A stretch of 64,000 nt of DNA. Source: Ephydatia muelleri (Eukaryota > Porifera > Demospongiae > Spongillida > Spongillidae). The notes beneath the pieces are model-generated. The model was given only the letters and a program-made list of their open reading frames with translations. It was not told the DNA's origin and did not search any database. A program made the position numbers and the translations under genes. The stretch is from positions 34,443-98,442 of the forward strand of contig JABACO010000118.1 in the NCBI GenBank assembly GCA_013339895.1. The letters are read 5' to 3'. Shown piece after piece: positions 33,698 to 43,539 of the stretch. Positions within the stretch are counted from its first letter, which is position 1. The number at the start of each line of letters is the position of its first letter.

Positions 33698-33961
33698 CTA
33701 GTATGTATGTAATGTATTATTGTTTCGCGAAAGGCGGGTCATTTTATCACGTGAAGTAGAATTTGCGCACGTGAATTCTAGTGAGATCGTGAATCTTTGC
33801 ATATATCCCTGGTTGCAGAAGTTCTGGTCTCTCAGTGGACACTCCACGTTGTTTCCTCGCTCACCACTAGTTACAACAGGTAGGACCATCCTCCCTGGAC
33901 CCTCAGATCGCCATGATTTATGACCCGCTTTGACAAGGTATTCAATATCGAATTGAGCCAT
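33698..33961 (-). CDS. Short ORF, unrecognised
   Basis: 87 residues from ATG at 33961 (MAQFDIEYLVKAGHKSWRSE). Composition is plausible in the first 60 residues. No domain, no partner exon, no clear splice site. May be noise or a first exon. Confidence 0.2.
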   Translation of the reverse strand: MAQFDIEYLVKAGHKSWRSEGPGRMVLPVVTSGERGNNVECPLRDQNFCNQGYMQRFTISLEFTCANSTSRDKMTRLSRNNNTLHTY

Positions 33962-34284
33962 TAGTCAAATCATACTACACAAAAAAGAAAAAAATGTACA
34001 CAAATCAAAATTGGAGCAGTGAGGCAAAATAAATTTGGCTCATTCAGGGGATTGTGCCTTCAATCTATCCCTTGGAAAAAAACCCCTGGAGTGGCAAACC
34101 CTTGAGGGAAAATCCACCCAGGGGAAAATAACCTCTAAGCTAACACTGCTCAAACATACAACACAAATGTCCTTTTCTTTCCAGCCAGCTGTTCAAACAC
34201 CCTGTAAGGAAGTTGAATCATTGACAGTTACTTGCAAATAATCCAACTTACTCCAACATTGTGTGGTTCCTTGTAGTCTGCACA

Positions 34285-34425
34285 ACATGAGGGTGTGAGG
34301 GTATGTACACCATGGGTACACCATGGAACCATAAGGGTGTAAAACAGCACCATGAGGGTGTGTATGTATGTACACCATAAGGGTGTAAAACAGCACCATA
34401 AGGGTGTAAGACCATGAGGGTAAGC
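34285..34425. repeat. Short repeats 3' of the OTU ORF
   Basis: Four to five copies of ACCATAAGGGTGTAAAACAG-like units with ACCATGAGGGTGTG variants. They could be subterminal repeats of the transposon carrying the OTU and transposase ORFs; no terminal inverted repeats were found. Confidence 0.6.
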
Positions 34426-34477
34426 TGCCATGCAGTGAGGGGTTGCAGCTAACTTATGCAACCATCCATTGCACCTC

Positions 34478-35332
34478 TTATGCATCTATTTGAGGATTCA
34501 CTGCATCGTAATGCATGTTATCGTGATTGATTAAATGCAGTACACACTGTTCATTGACACTCAAACATATATCATTTGCAAACAGTGGGTTAAATTGAAC
34601 CCACTTAACAGTATTTGTACAATAAACTAGAATTGGTGATTGCAGCAGAGTTGCAAAAATGAATATATCCTCATGCGTGCCCCAGCATGAATCGGATGAA
34701 ACTCTTTTTTGAACAAATTCTGAAGGGTCAAATTTTGTACCCTCAAAATCTTGGGTTAATTTGGTAAATAGCCCTTCATTTTCTTTTCGCTTAACAAATG
34801 CTAGTATGCACTTTTTTATGCTTTCAAAATAATGCTCTGTGTTGAATACAAGTTGAGATAGTGATCTGTAAAGGCAATTACCATCACCTTGAACTTTGAG
34901 AATAGTGTGGGGTTTCAAATATACTACATCAGTTCTTGAACTTCGAGTCGACCGCTGTTGTACTGAGCAATTTAGATTGACTTTAGAACTAGAGCCACCA
35001 AAATCATTAAGCTCATTGATATAACTGCACACTGATTCCTTCCATTCTTCGCTAGGCAATGGACCACGAGGTTGTATAGGATTACTAGCATACCCAATTT
35101 CAACAACCCCATGTTGCTCAAAAGTGTCATGACCACTAGACACAAATCGGGATAGTATTTCTCTATTCAAAGGATGAAGCAAGCAAGCTTTCAAATGATG
35201 CCCAGTATTTGATTCACAATTGCAGTAGCCAGATACATCATTGCTTTTAATTTCGGTCTGGTGAAGAGTTTTCAATTTGGAAGAGCCTATATTCTTTTTC
35301 TGGACAGTTTTTAGCTTAGCCAATTTGGACAT
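34478..35332 (-). CDS. OTU-family cysteine protease ORF, in frame with the transposase
   Basis: 284 residues from ATG at 35332. An N-terminal basic stretch is followed by a Cys/His cluster (GYCNCESNTGHHLKACLLHP, residues 35-54). The OTU domain runs from about 147 to 278: GDGNCLYRSLS gives the Asp150/Cys153 block, WGTHEDIFIFATLL is the central helix block, and NHDNMHYDAV supplies His274. The catalytic Cys and His are both present, so activity is possible. OTU enzymes cleave ubiquitin or related chains. The ORF follows the transposase stop by 72 bases, in the same frame with no other stop between, so the two can be read as one 1012-codon unit with a single TAA. Confidence 0.85.
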   Translation of the reverse strand: MSKLAKLKTVQKKNIGSSKLKTLHQTEIKSNDVSGYCNCESNTGHHLKACLLHPLNREILSRFVSSGHDTFEQHGVVEIGYASNPIQPRGPLPSEEWKESVCSYINELNDFGGSSSKVNLNCSVQQRSTRSSRTDVVYLKPHTILKVQGDGNCLYRSLSQLVFNTEHYFESIKKCILAFVKRKENEGLFTKLTQDFEGTKFDPSEFVQKRVSSDSCWGTHEDIFIFATLLQSPILVYCTNTVKWVQFNPLFANDICLSVNEQCVLHLINHDNMHYDAVNPQIDA

Positions 35333-35404
35333 GTGAACATGCTTGTTTTGAACAGCTTTTTGCTTAGCTGATTTAACGTTCCTGATTTGTTTAAGAAGAT
35401 TTTT

Positions 35405-37516
35405 TTAAATTCTTTTTGCAACAGAAATTTTGCTTTCACGACCGTAATCATGTAGAATCCCGCTAAGTTTTTTTAGCTGAACCATATATTTCTGCCGCTG
35501 ATCTTGTTCAAACCCTCTGTGCTTCTTTATTTGTTGACTACGTTTTCGGACTGCTGCTTCAGTTTTTAATGCTTGCTGTGCTTTGTATCGACTGTGAGAA
35601 TACTCAGTACAGGACGTTTCCATATGTGAAAATACGGGCAAATTAGCATTCTGATACAATTCTATAATCCAATTGTACCCAGGAGTCTTCCCATACATGT
35701 AGCTCATGTTAGCATGTAATAACCCCAAATTGGTTGAAAGGATATAATGATCCTTTTTCAATGCTATATCCTTGGATCTAAACTGGATCAAAGTACTATG
35801 AGATGATTCAAGATAATTGGTATGAACCTTTCCCATCGTAGGATGAATCAAATTTTTAGACTGCCTTGCACGGTCTAAACATTCCATTTCAAATGCCTTA
35901 GCATGATACGGGCAATGCAATGCATACTTAGTATGGTAATCCTTCCCACGACACAATATGTTCGACCTGTCTTTACATTCACCACAACTGCACAAAACAA
36001 GTTCATGAAAACTACAGTACCTATGATCGTCCCTGCTGTGAAATTTACCTAGAATCTCTACATCATTGGCAAACTTCTTATGATCTGTCCCTGCATTAAT
36101 CAATAATCCCATAAAAGTCCTTTTACTCTGAGCTATGAACTCGTCTGATATACAACCACAAGTTTTATACTTGTGATTATTCTTACAATGACATACACAA
36201 CGTTCTAGTTTGTCAGCCTTAAATACACTTAAATAGTGTTTCTGTTTTTCTGGACTAAATCGTTTAGACTTTTTCAGTTTCTCTAGGCTTTTGCCAAATG
36301 ACTTGTTGAAATGTCCTCCACAAAATAATATATTTGCCTCCGGAAAATGCTTTGCTAATGCATTGGCACTTGAAGAATCGGCATCTTGAACATGGTATTC
36401 GATTTTCATGTTTTCTAATCTAGCTTGTTTAAAGAGTTCCTCTAACGAAACACCTTCCATACCCTTTGAGGTTCCAAGCCACAGATCAGTGTCATTAGGC
36501 GATCCTTTTTGACACTTGTGTGTGTAATACAATAAGGAATTGTTCTGGTAGTTTCTGATTGTTGCACTGCCATTTGTACTATGATATCCCTTAGTTAACC
36601 ATACTCCATCAGCACATGTAACAGCCTTTTCCCAACTACCAGGTTCACCACATGATAAGGCTTTCATATCGTTTTTTGCTATTTCACACTGATTATTCAG
36701 AAGAGACGTTACACTAGGAGACAGCTTACGTATGGTGTGACTGAATGTTTGTTTGCCTGAACAAAACAAGCCCAATCCGTATTTCAAAACACGAAGATAC
36801 TTTGCATATGGGCAACCCGCTACTAAGAATGCAACCTGTAACATGAACCCCACAGTGCTTTGGTTTGATCGGCCTGAGGGAGGTTTGTACCTAGTTGAAC
36901 TCTGAAATGTTGTTTTTCTGTTATCACAACCATCACATGTAAAGGACATATCAACTGCACCGCCCAACCCAGAACGCTTGAGAGCAGTGCAAACTAATTT
37001 TCCCTTACAGCCTGGTGTCATACATGCCGAGTTCGAATTTATAGATGAAATAAATTCATGCAACTGACTCAACTCACCCACAAACAAGCCATTTGAATCA
37101 GGGGAGTCTGCCTCATCGATACAGATTTCGACAGGTGGTACGTAGTCAGGGTCGCCAATGTGCGAATCGTCCTCACTGATATCGTCATCGGTGTCACAGG
37201 ACTCATCACCTTGACTTACATCACCGTCGTCCTCGTTCTCGTCACCGTCCATGTTTCCGTCATCTTGTCTTTCATCACTGATATCGCCGTTGCCCTCATA
37301 GGAATCTTCTTTCATCTCCATATCGGATTCTAACTTTCCATCACCTTGACTTTCAATTGCAGCACTTGGAGACGCCAGATTTGTCACGATAGAAATATCT
37401 GCTTTTGAGTTGGACGTTATAGGATTTGTTCCTGGTATTTCTGCAGAATCTGAAGTTTTATTCCAACGTGCATTCGCAGCGTTTCTTGCGAGATTTCGCC
37501 TTTGTCGACGGCCCAT
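35405..37516 (-). CDS. MULE-like DDE transposase
   Basis: 703 residues. I start at ATG 37516 (MGRRQRRNLARN); the longer frame begins with a TTG. Order: basic N-terminus; very acidic region about 65-130; a zinc-ribbon-like pair (CMTPGC about 165-170, CDGC 194-197); then the core. Candidate catalytic residues are Asp303 (CADGVW), Asp378 or Asp380 (VQDADSSS) and Glu570 (NYLESSHS). CGGH (Cys399, His402) after the second Asp is the CxxH signature of MULE-type transposases. Between it and the Glu lie Cys clusters (CVCHCK, CGC, CSCGEC, HCPYH). The tail is basic and helical. The ORF has no internal stop or frameshift. A 57-bp piece of it (35944-36000) is copied at 39521. Confidence 0.75.
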   Translation of the reverse strand: MGRRQRRNLARNAANARWNKTSDSAEIPGTNPITSNSKADISIVTNLASPSAAIESQGDGKLESDMEMKEDSYEGNGDISDERQDDGNMDGDENEDDGDVSQGDESCDTDDDISEDDSHIGDPDYVPPVEICIDEADSPDSNGLFVGELSQLHEFISSINSNSACMTPGCKGKLVCTALKRSGLGGAVDMSFTCDGCDNRKTTFQSSTRYKPPSGRSNQSTVGFMLQVAFLVAGCPYAKYLRVLKYGLGLFCSGKQTFSHTIRKLSPSVTSLLNNQCEIAKNDMKALSCGEPGSWEKAVTCADGVWLTKGYHSTNGSATIRNYQNNSLLYYTHKCQKGSPNDTDLWLGTSKGMEGVSLEELFKQARLENMKIEYHVQDADSSSANALAKHFPEANILFCGGHFNKSFGKSLEKLKKSKRFSPEKQKHYLSVFKADKLERCVCHCKNNHKYKTCGCISDEFIAQSKRTFMGLLINAGTDHKKFANDVEILGKFHSRDDHRYCSFHELVLCSCGECKDRSNILCRGKDYHTKYALHCPYHAKAFEMECLDRARQSKNLIHPTMGKVHTNYLESSHSTLIQFRSKDIALKKDHYILSTNLGLLHANMSYMYGKTPGYNWIIELYQNANLPVFSHMETSCTEYSHSRYKAQQALKTEAAVRKRSQQIKKHRGFEQDQRQKYMVQLKKLSGILHDYGRESKISVAKRI

Positions 37517-37682
37517 TTTCTCGCACACGTGTTCGAGCGTCAAAAAGAAATTCTGGAGTCGGGAGAAAAACGTTAATTAACCAGCACGTGCACAGGACAT
37601 GTAAAGAAGGTCGTGATATAGGAGTTATGGATCTACCATCTACCCAACCTACCATTCCACCAACGTAAGGACCCAGAATATT

Positions 37683-37683
37683 T

Positions 37684-37725
<42 letters not shown>
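37683..37725. repeat. (GT)n microsatellite
   Basis: About 21 GT units between two plus-strand open stretches upstream of the transposase ORF. Confidence 0.95.
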
Positions 37726-37727
<2 letters not shown>

Positions 37728-37841
37728 AAAATTGAACCGCGACTTGAACTAAAAAAGCGAAAACTATCAGGCCCATCTCGAACTAGACATACAGTCTCGG
37801 AAGCACTGCCACCCAAAGTGCAACCCCCAATAGATTAGTTA
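37726..37841 (+). other. Open stretch, possible terminal exon
   Basis: Plus-strand KIEPRLELKKRKLSGPSRTR then HTVSEALPPKVQPPID and a stop. Looks coding, and the preceding open stretch (ending STQPTIPPT at 37668, next to GTAAGG) could be its upstream exon, but no acceptor AG lies at its start; the GT repeat may have replaced it. Confidence 0.25.
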
Positions 37842-39490
37842 AGTGTGGTTCCAGCAGGGTTTTTAGCGGAGTGAAAAAATTGTCCTAACAAAGTGTCCTG
37901 ACATAGTTGAAAATGGTCGGACATCATTATTGATTGACAGGACATGCTGTTGTTTGAAACTACAAATTGTTGTACACCTTACATGTACATTAGATCAAGT
38001 CCCAGTCGTCTAATTGCCTGCGGTGGTGCCTCCTCATAGTGCTTATATAGCCGGTAATTCACACAGTGGAATCAAAGTTTTTTTTAAAGCGCACTAGCCT
38101 CTGTTCTGATAACGCTATAAGCCTTTGCTATAATCTTTTACTGCAATTCCCAGCTTCTTGCGTTTACGTACGACGCTACTTTTGACATACGCTTCACTCT
38201 TACGCAAACGCTAGGCCTAGAAGTTACTCGATCCCGACACTAGAGTACGTAACTGGTCAGGCGTACATGGCTAGTGACGTGCGACGGCGCATGGGCACCA
38301 TAGGTTATGTTTTAAAACGCTATGATCTATCATAGATACTTTAGAGAGGGATTGGAAGCGCATCACGTGAGCCATAGAGCCTATGCGCGCACTCCTTGAT
38401 CGCGAGAGTCAAGTGTCCAGAATGTAGTTCTAACAGTTTGTGCTTGACATTTTTCAGCGTGGTAAGGGTTTTATAGTGTATTGACTTTACTAAAGTCGTT
38501 GACGAGTACCTTCTGAAGGTTTATGATGCTTTATCTGTTAAGAGAGTTGGATTTGCAAGGAGGGTTTTTTATCGTCATTGGATCTTGAGCTACACTCTCG
38601 TATAGTACGAAAGTGCAACAAAAGATATGCTTCGTGTATGTGCCTTTATTCACGCAATCCTAAGTGTTATTGTAATGTTAGTTATGAATCCTAAGAGAGC
38701 AGTGAATGCTTCAGGAGGGACTTTTTTCGTTTAATAATGGTCGGTTTTCTAGTAATACTGGTGATTGATTATTGGATGTGTTCGCGCAGGCCTATTATAT
38801 GATTCATCTTGTACTCGTAGCAGGGTTGGAGGACTTCCTTATCTTTTTGCGTATTGCCCGTGATATATACCACCGTAATGCATTTTTTTTCTTAGTAACA
38901 AAACGTTCCTAGTTGGTCATTTACAGAGTGGGCATAATAGGAGTATAATTCTAAAAAAATGAGTCTGTCCCTGTAGCGAATGCAAATACTTCATGCAGCG
39001 ACGCAAAACAGTGACTATGACAAGCCTCGTCTGACATTTTGTTCTCTCAATTGACTAAATTGGTCGGACATTGTCCGATGACCAGCTGGCGTTATTATCC
39101 CTGTTCCAGGTTGTAAGTACAATTAGCATACAAGGGGTAAAGTGTGTGGAACGAGCCAGGGGGCTAGTGCTAAACTTGCAGTGTCAGAAGGTATCTGTTG
39201 TAGGCAGTGAATGCAGAGTTGGGCTGTCGTCGTAGTCGCTGGACGGTAGATGGTAGAAGTTTGTGCTGCTGAAGTGGTTATCAGAAGTTGATCTACTTGT
39301 CCCTTTATTCTTTTCTTTGGTCTTGCGGGAGATTACAACGGCCACTGATGGACAGTGGTTTACTAGTCTAATCCACAAGGACATTTTCAGCTTGTGGCCC
39401 GGGCATTGGCCGAACGGGGGTGCGCTGCGTACATCCTCCTTAATATTGGCACAGAATGACTTAGAACGCAAGGTCTTTAGCACAAGTAAT
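37842..39490. other. Unassigned DNA
   Basis: No supported gene. A GGTCGGACAT motif recurs at about 37914 and 39060 with surrounding similarity, which hints at an old repeat. AT/GC mixed, no tandem arrays. Confidence 0.4.
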
Positions 39491-39491
39491 G

Positions 39492-39601
39492 AACAAAAAC
39501 CATTAAGAGTACAGCTATTGTCCCACGACACAATATGTTCGACCTGTCTTTACATTCACCACAACTGCACAAAACAAAAACCATTAAGAGTACAGCTATT
39601 G
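39492..39601. repeat. 29-bp direct repeat flanking a copied transposase fragment
   Basis: The 29-bp sequence at 39492-39520 recurs exactly at 39573-39601. Between and overlapping lies a 57-bp identical copy (39521-39577) of the transposase ORF segment 35944-36000, in the same orientation. The overlap (AACAA) is shared by donor and target. Confidence 0.95.
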
Positions 39602-39869
39602 CATGAAACACTGTAACTATTGTGTCAGTGTACCATATGGCCCTTCTCCACTCATAATGCCTTTTGCTGAATGACTTCTATCGATACGTTTCAACAGACG
39701 AAACTATATGCATGTCTTGGCTGTACTGTTCCAGTCCCATTGCTTTTAATGCCGCGGTCGCTGAATTCAACGGCGTATACATCTTCAGTTCGGTGGTATC
39801 GTGCCTCAGCCTTCCTCTCATGACGCTGGGAATGTACAGGAAGCTATGGGGAGACAATCTGAACTTGGC

Positions 39870-40790
39870 CCTAACGGCTAGGTCCAGGTTCTCCAGCGTC
39901 ATGTCGGGTTGGACGTCCACCTGCTCCAGCCCGCGGCCCATCAGTAACCACGGAAGGCATGGCTTCAAAACCAGTCGATGCGACCACGCAATCCAAGGCT
40001 CCGTGATCAGCCTGTGTCGTGTCCAGTGGTAAGCACTGATCGGGTTGCTTGCATTCTACGTGTACCGGTGTCAGTTGATAGCCCTGATCTGTTGAAATTG
40101 AATCCAATCTGTTCTCAAGCAAGTCCTTCACAACAGATGCTATTTCTTCTGCAGTGTATGACACTGTAACAGCAGTCATATAAAATCCATATCACTGTAC
40201 ATCATTTCAATGTGCAGTCACAGCCACATAAGAATCACCTGTATGCATTGTAGCAGCATCAGTAGTTATTGAGACAGAAGTTGCACTGGCCAACAAGACT
40301 TTCATCTATATACAGAAGAATCAGTAGACTCTGACCTATATATGTATAAAGAACTTGTACAAAACTAACCTTACTCAACACCATATCATACTGAGCATCT
40401 ATTAGTTCAGTAACTTTGGTTCGATGTGGTGGTGGAATATATGTACCATTAGAGATTAACTCACGGATCTCTGCACTATCCATAAGAGCGGGTGGTAGTA
40501 GATTAGCTGTAAGTGCTTTAACCAACAACTTGTTAGCTTTCACTAGCTTCTCTCCTCTCATAGCTCCTTGTGGTTGAGCTTTACACACATATTTATCAAT
40601 GGATGGAGCAGCTGTAGCTGTAGGTGCACATGTAGCTTTAGCAGCAGATGAAGCAGCTGTTGTACTGATAAAAATCTAGCTAGTGCTACAGGTACTGCTG
40701 GTGCCTTCTTTCTGACAGCTGCTACATTGAGCATACAATTTCTGACTGGTGTGAAAATGTCTTTCCACATTGTTCAGAGTGAGTTGTCAT
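39870..40790 (-). pseudogene. hAT-type (ZBED-like) transposase remnant
   Basis: Minus-strand segments in order: LVKALTANLLPPALMDSAEI then YIPPPHRTKVTELID (the hAT N-terminal helical region), an interruption, SITTDAATMHTGDSYVAVTA with the first catalytic Asp of the TTD motif, a stop, then TAEEIASVVKDLLENRLDSI. Several stops and frame changes. The downstream minus-strand stretch 39678-39968 (MKPCLPWLLMGRGLEQVDVQ) may be the remainder or unrelated. Confidence 0.6.
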
Positions 40791-40929
40791 CTCTTGATAC
40801 TTATTTGTAGCACTTCAAGCGCACAACCCAGGATGAATTTAGAGCCTTTTTATGTATCCCAAAATATTGCCATGCTGAACTTCTATGCGCAGTACGATCC
40901 ACACTAACCACATCCTGATAAAACTTACG

Positions 40930-41650
40930 TAAGGTTTATTAATATTTATTTTAGATTATTAATGATTATTGTATTGCCGATTAAATATCGCGATTAATCT
41001 TTATCTGCGCATGTATTCGTTCCCCAGGGGGAACGTAACTGTTGTCCCCCAAATATCAAGTTTTTCTAAAATGACAAAACTAACACATTACAACAAAATT
41101 ATGATTAAAATTGAAGGTTTGTTATTCAGAGTGTGGAACTCCATGTTCCTGGAGCAGTTTCAGCAGCTTCGTTATCGTCCTCGCAAGTGAGGCTGCGCGC
41201 GTTCCATGCACTTTCACTCAGTGGCTTGTCCCATCTTACTACCCACTTTGTAGCGGGGCCTGCTCCTTCCTTCCGTACTATTTCACCACGCATTTCAACC
41301 TTTGAAGTCTGTTTGCCAAACTCCTGTGTGGCCCCTCGTGCCCCGAGTATTTTCATCGCTTTTGCCTTTACGCGAACACCGATCCTCAAACCCTTCGCCA
41401 TCGAGAATAGCGTAATAGCAGCGATAAAAAGCAATGAACCGAACGTCCAATATCAAAAACAAGGTCAGGCGGACAAAGGGCTGAGTTATGTTTATCACGT
41501 GCCAGCTTATCGATCTATTACTTTCGAACAAAAGTTACAAGCTATCAAATGTGCGTTACCCCTGGGGAACGACAGGGGTAACGTGTGAACATGTAAAGAT
41601 TAAATGCGTATATCGCGATTAACGATTATAGGCAAGTACTTAATCGCGGC
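40930..41650. mobile_element. Possible element with imperfect inverted ends
   Basis: The left end (ATATCGCGATTAATCTTTAT, then CGTTCCCCAGGGGGAACG) is mirrored on the right (CCCTGGGGAACG, then AAAGATTAA and ATATCGCGATTAA), with small indels. It encloses the 91-codon ORF at 41126-41401. Boundaries and target duplication are uncertain. Confidence 0.4.
41126..41401 (-). CDS. Small basic ORF within the inverted-end element
   Basis: 91 residues from ATG 41401: MAKGLRIGVRVKAKAMKILG, then EMRGEIVRKEGAGPATKWVV, then RWDKPLSESAWNARSLTCED. The GxRV...GEIVR...KWVVRWD pattern looks like a small beta-barrel (chromo/Tudor-like) of the kind I associate with N-termini of some transposases; this is a weak resemblance. 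Intact, with a normal stop. Confidence 0.35.
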   Translation of the reverse strand: MAKGLRIGVRVKAKAMKILGARGATQEFGKQTSKVEMRGEIVRKEGAGPATKWVVRWDKPLSESAWNARSLTCEDDNEAAETAPGTWSSTL

Positions 41651-41695
41651 AACACTGGGAGCGGGGCAAATTGCAAGAGCCATTCTAGAATAATA

Positions 41696-41911
41696 TTATT
41701 CTAGCTTAATTGATATCCGTTCCTCCATCATAGCACAACCACCAGAGCGGTCGGCAGACACAGCCAATGCTTCAGCACTGACAGCATCAACATGACTTAA
41801 TGTTCGCTGATGCTCAATGAGTTTGTCTTTGTGGAATTGCTGACTTGGAATTGTCACCCATACCGCTTTCCTGATTGACTTCCTGTACTTCTGGCAGATC
41901 GAACAAAACAT
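41696..41911 (-). pseudogene. TTF-type zinc-finger fragment (hAT-associated)
   Basis: Reads FCSICQKYRK, AVWVTIPSQQFHKDKLIEHQ and RTLSHVDAV: CxxC, a conserved F-x-K-D-K-x-x-x-H spacing and a final H, as in TTF/BED-like fingers at the N-terminus of hAT transposases and their domesticated relatives. The rest of the protein is not seen. Confidence 0.5.
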
Positions 41912-42538
41912 AGACTGCCCATCGTCATGATTTGGTTCATAGCGTAACCAAGGAAAATCGATCTCCCAGTGTGGGTCATAAGAACCTCTACATTTTCATG
42001 AAGTGATGGCACGCTCTAATGCTAGAAAAGTGGGCTCGTTTCCAATCCGTTTATGTATTATCTCTGATGTATTTCAGGCTGTGACCCCAACGTCATCCTT
42101 GCATTGTTCACCAGGAGTGTAGTGCGCTGGTGCTTCAGACCCCTCCACTTTGTCCGAGTTCTCGTGTACATGGCTCATCTCTGGACACCTCTGTCAGACT
42201 TGTTTCGTCATTCACCACCTTATTCAAGGGATTGCACAGGGTTTCGATGTTCTTAGGCTGTTTGCACAGTAGACTTGTACTCTTCAATTCTCTTTTCCTT
42301 TGATAATAATAATAATTGTATCAGTATAGTTAATCAATAGATGCCTCTCCCCTCCACTGACAATGTCACGTTCATGGCTCATCTCTTGACACCTTCGCTC
42401 ATGTACATGGCTCATCTCTGGACACCTTTGCTTGAGTGTCCTCTTGCTAACTGATCTGGTTAGATTGTGGGTGGCTGTAACCCTCATGAATGGAGTCCGG
42501 CTGTAAGGAAGTGATCAGATCAGTGATTACACTTGACT

Positions 42539-42609
42539 CTGTGTGTGTGTGTTCATGTGTGTGTGTTCGTGTGTGTGTGTTCGTGTGTGTGTGTTCGTGT
42601 GTGCGTATG
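42539..42609. repeat. Microsatellite with (TGTGTGTTCG)n units
   Basis: Short GT-rich tandem array just upstream of the exon at 42641. Confidence 0.9.
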
Positions 42610-42640
42610 TGTATGTACATACTCTTCCTCACGTTCACAG

Positions 42641-42783
42641 GGTTCTCAGTGCTTGTTGATGACAGTTGTGCTATCATCTCTTCAGTGGGAGATATGGTGA
42701 TCATCAAAACTTGTAGCTTTGATGTCCCTGGAACAGGTTGCACAGTGTATCAATACGTATCACCCAAGATGTTCAGTATCAAG
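42641..42783 (+). CDS. Exon, unrecognised product
   Basis: 143 bp between CGTTCACAG and AAG|GTGGGT. Encodes FSVLVDDSCAIISSVGDMVI, KTCSFDVPGTGCTVYQYVSP and KMFSIK. Cys-containing, beta-strand-like; no family recognised and no neighbouring exon found. Confidence 0.4.
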
Positions 42784-42816
42784 GTGGGTGCAGGGTTAAG
42801 GTGCAATGGTGCTGTG

Positions 42817-43083
42817 TCATAACAACAGGGGGACACACTGTACATCCGCTGACACCACTATCAATTGCTTGATGCATTTGGTACACTCAAGTGCTTTGCA
42901 TGGCAGCTCCAGGGGCTGGTTGAGAACCTCTAAGCACAGAGAACACTTCAGATCCTGTAGAACTAACAAATTGTCATCAGCTACAAAACAGTTATTAGGG
43001 TTGCCAAGAGCATTTGGTGGTAGTGGTGAAGTGGTGTCAATGTACTGTAATAGCTTATTAGCACGGCCTTCTTTACACACCAA
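42817..43083 (-). pseudogene. RING-like Cys cluster, fragment
   Basis: Minus-strand frame with LKCSLCLEVLNQPLELPCKA then LECTKCIKQLIVVSADVQC. CxxC, C-x4-C-xx-C and a further C resemble a RING with its last ligands missing. The CSxCLxVLxxPxELPC pattern occurs in repeat-encoded RING proteins of invertebrates. No ATG in a sensible place; likely a fragment. Confidence 0.4.
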
Positions 43084-43335
43084 ATACCTTCTGCCTGATT
43101 ATATGCCTCACACTGGTACGTAATGCGAGCTGTTTAGTGGAAATGGGAACTCATACTTCCCTACCTCAGTAAAGTTTTCTCCCTATCCTTACATGATCAT
43201 TCTGGGGTCCCCCTTCAGGGGCGTATCCACGAGGGGGGTGCTTAAGGTCAGGCCCCATTATTATACGAAAAGTGGGGGAGGTCACCCTGCATCCTTTGAT
43301 GTGACCTGGCCACACTAAACCTCTCCACTGTCACA

Positions 43336-43539
43336 GAGGAGGCAGCTGCCCAGGCTGCTGAAGAGAGGAAGCATGCCTCCAATGACGCTAAATGTGAGGA
43401 ATTGGGGTGGACATGCATTCCTCTTGCAGTGGAGTCTTATGGAAACTGGGGTAAGGAGGCTCGTGATGTCTTCAATCGCCTTGCTTCTTTGCTTGCTTTT
43501 GGACATTCAAGCACCACCTCTGGCAAGGTCTGCTGCTAA
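43336..43539 (+). pseudogene. Retroelement ORF tail, fragment
   Basis: Plus-strand frame RKHASNDAKCEELGWTCIPL then AVESYGNWGKEARDVFNRLA, ending at TAA 43539. Same type as 33361-33660 and, by pattern, the C-terminus of LINE reverse-transcriptase ORFs. The rest of 43540-45100 has no supported gene; a G run lies at about 43795-43811. Confidence 0.45.

Noticed and set aside
35333-35404. Programmed frameshift at the A run near 35398-35404
   Set aside because: The two ORFs are already in the same frame, so a frameshift would not join them; only stop readthrough or a changed stop would.
42817-43083. RAG1-like N-terminal RING
   Set aside because: The Cys spacing is only generally RING-like, and no RAG core or other RAG1 motif is nearby.
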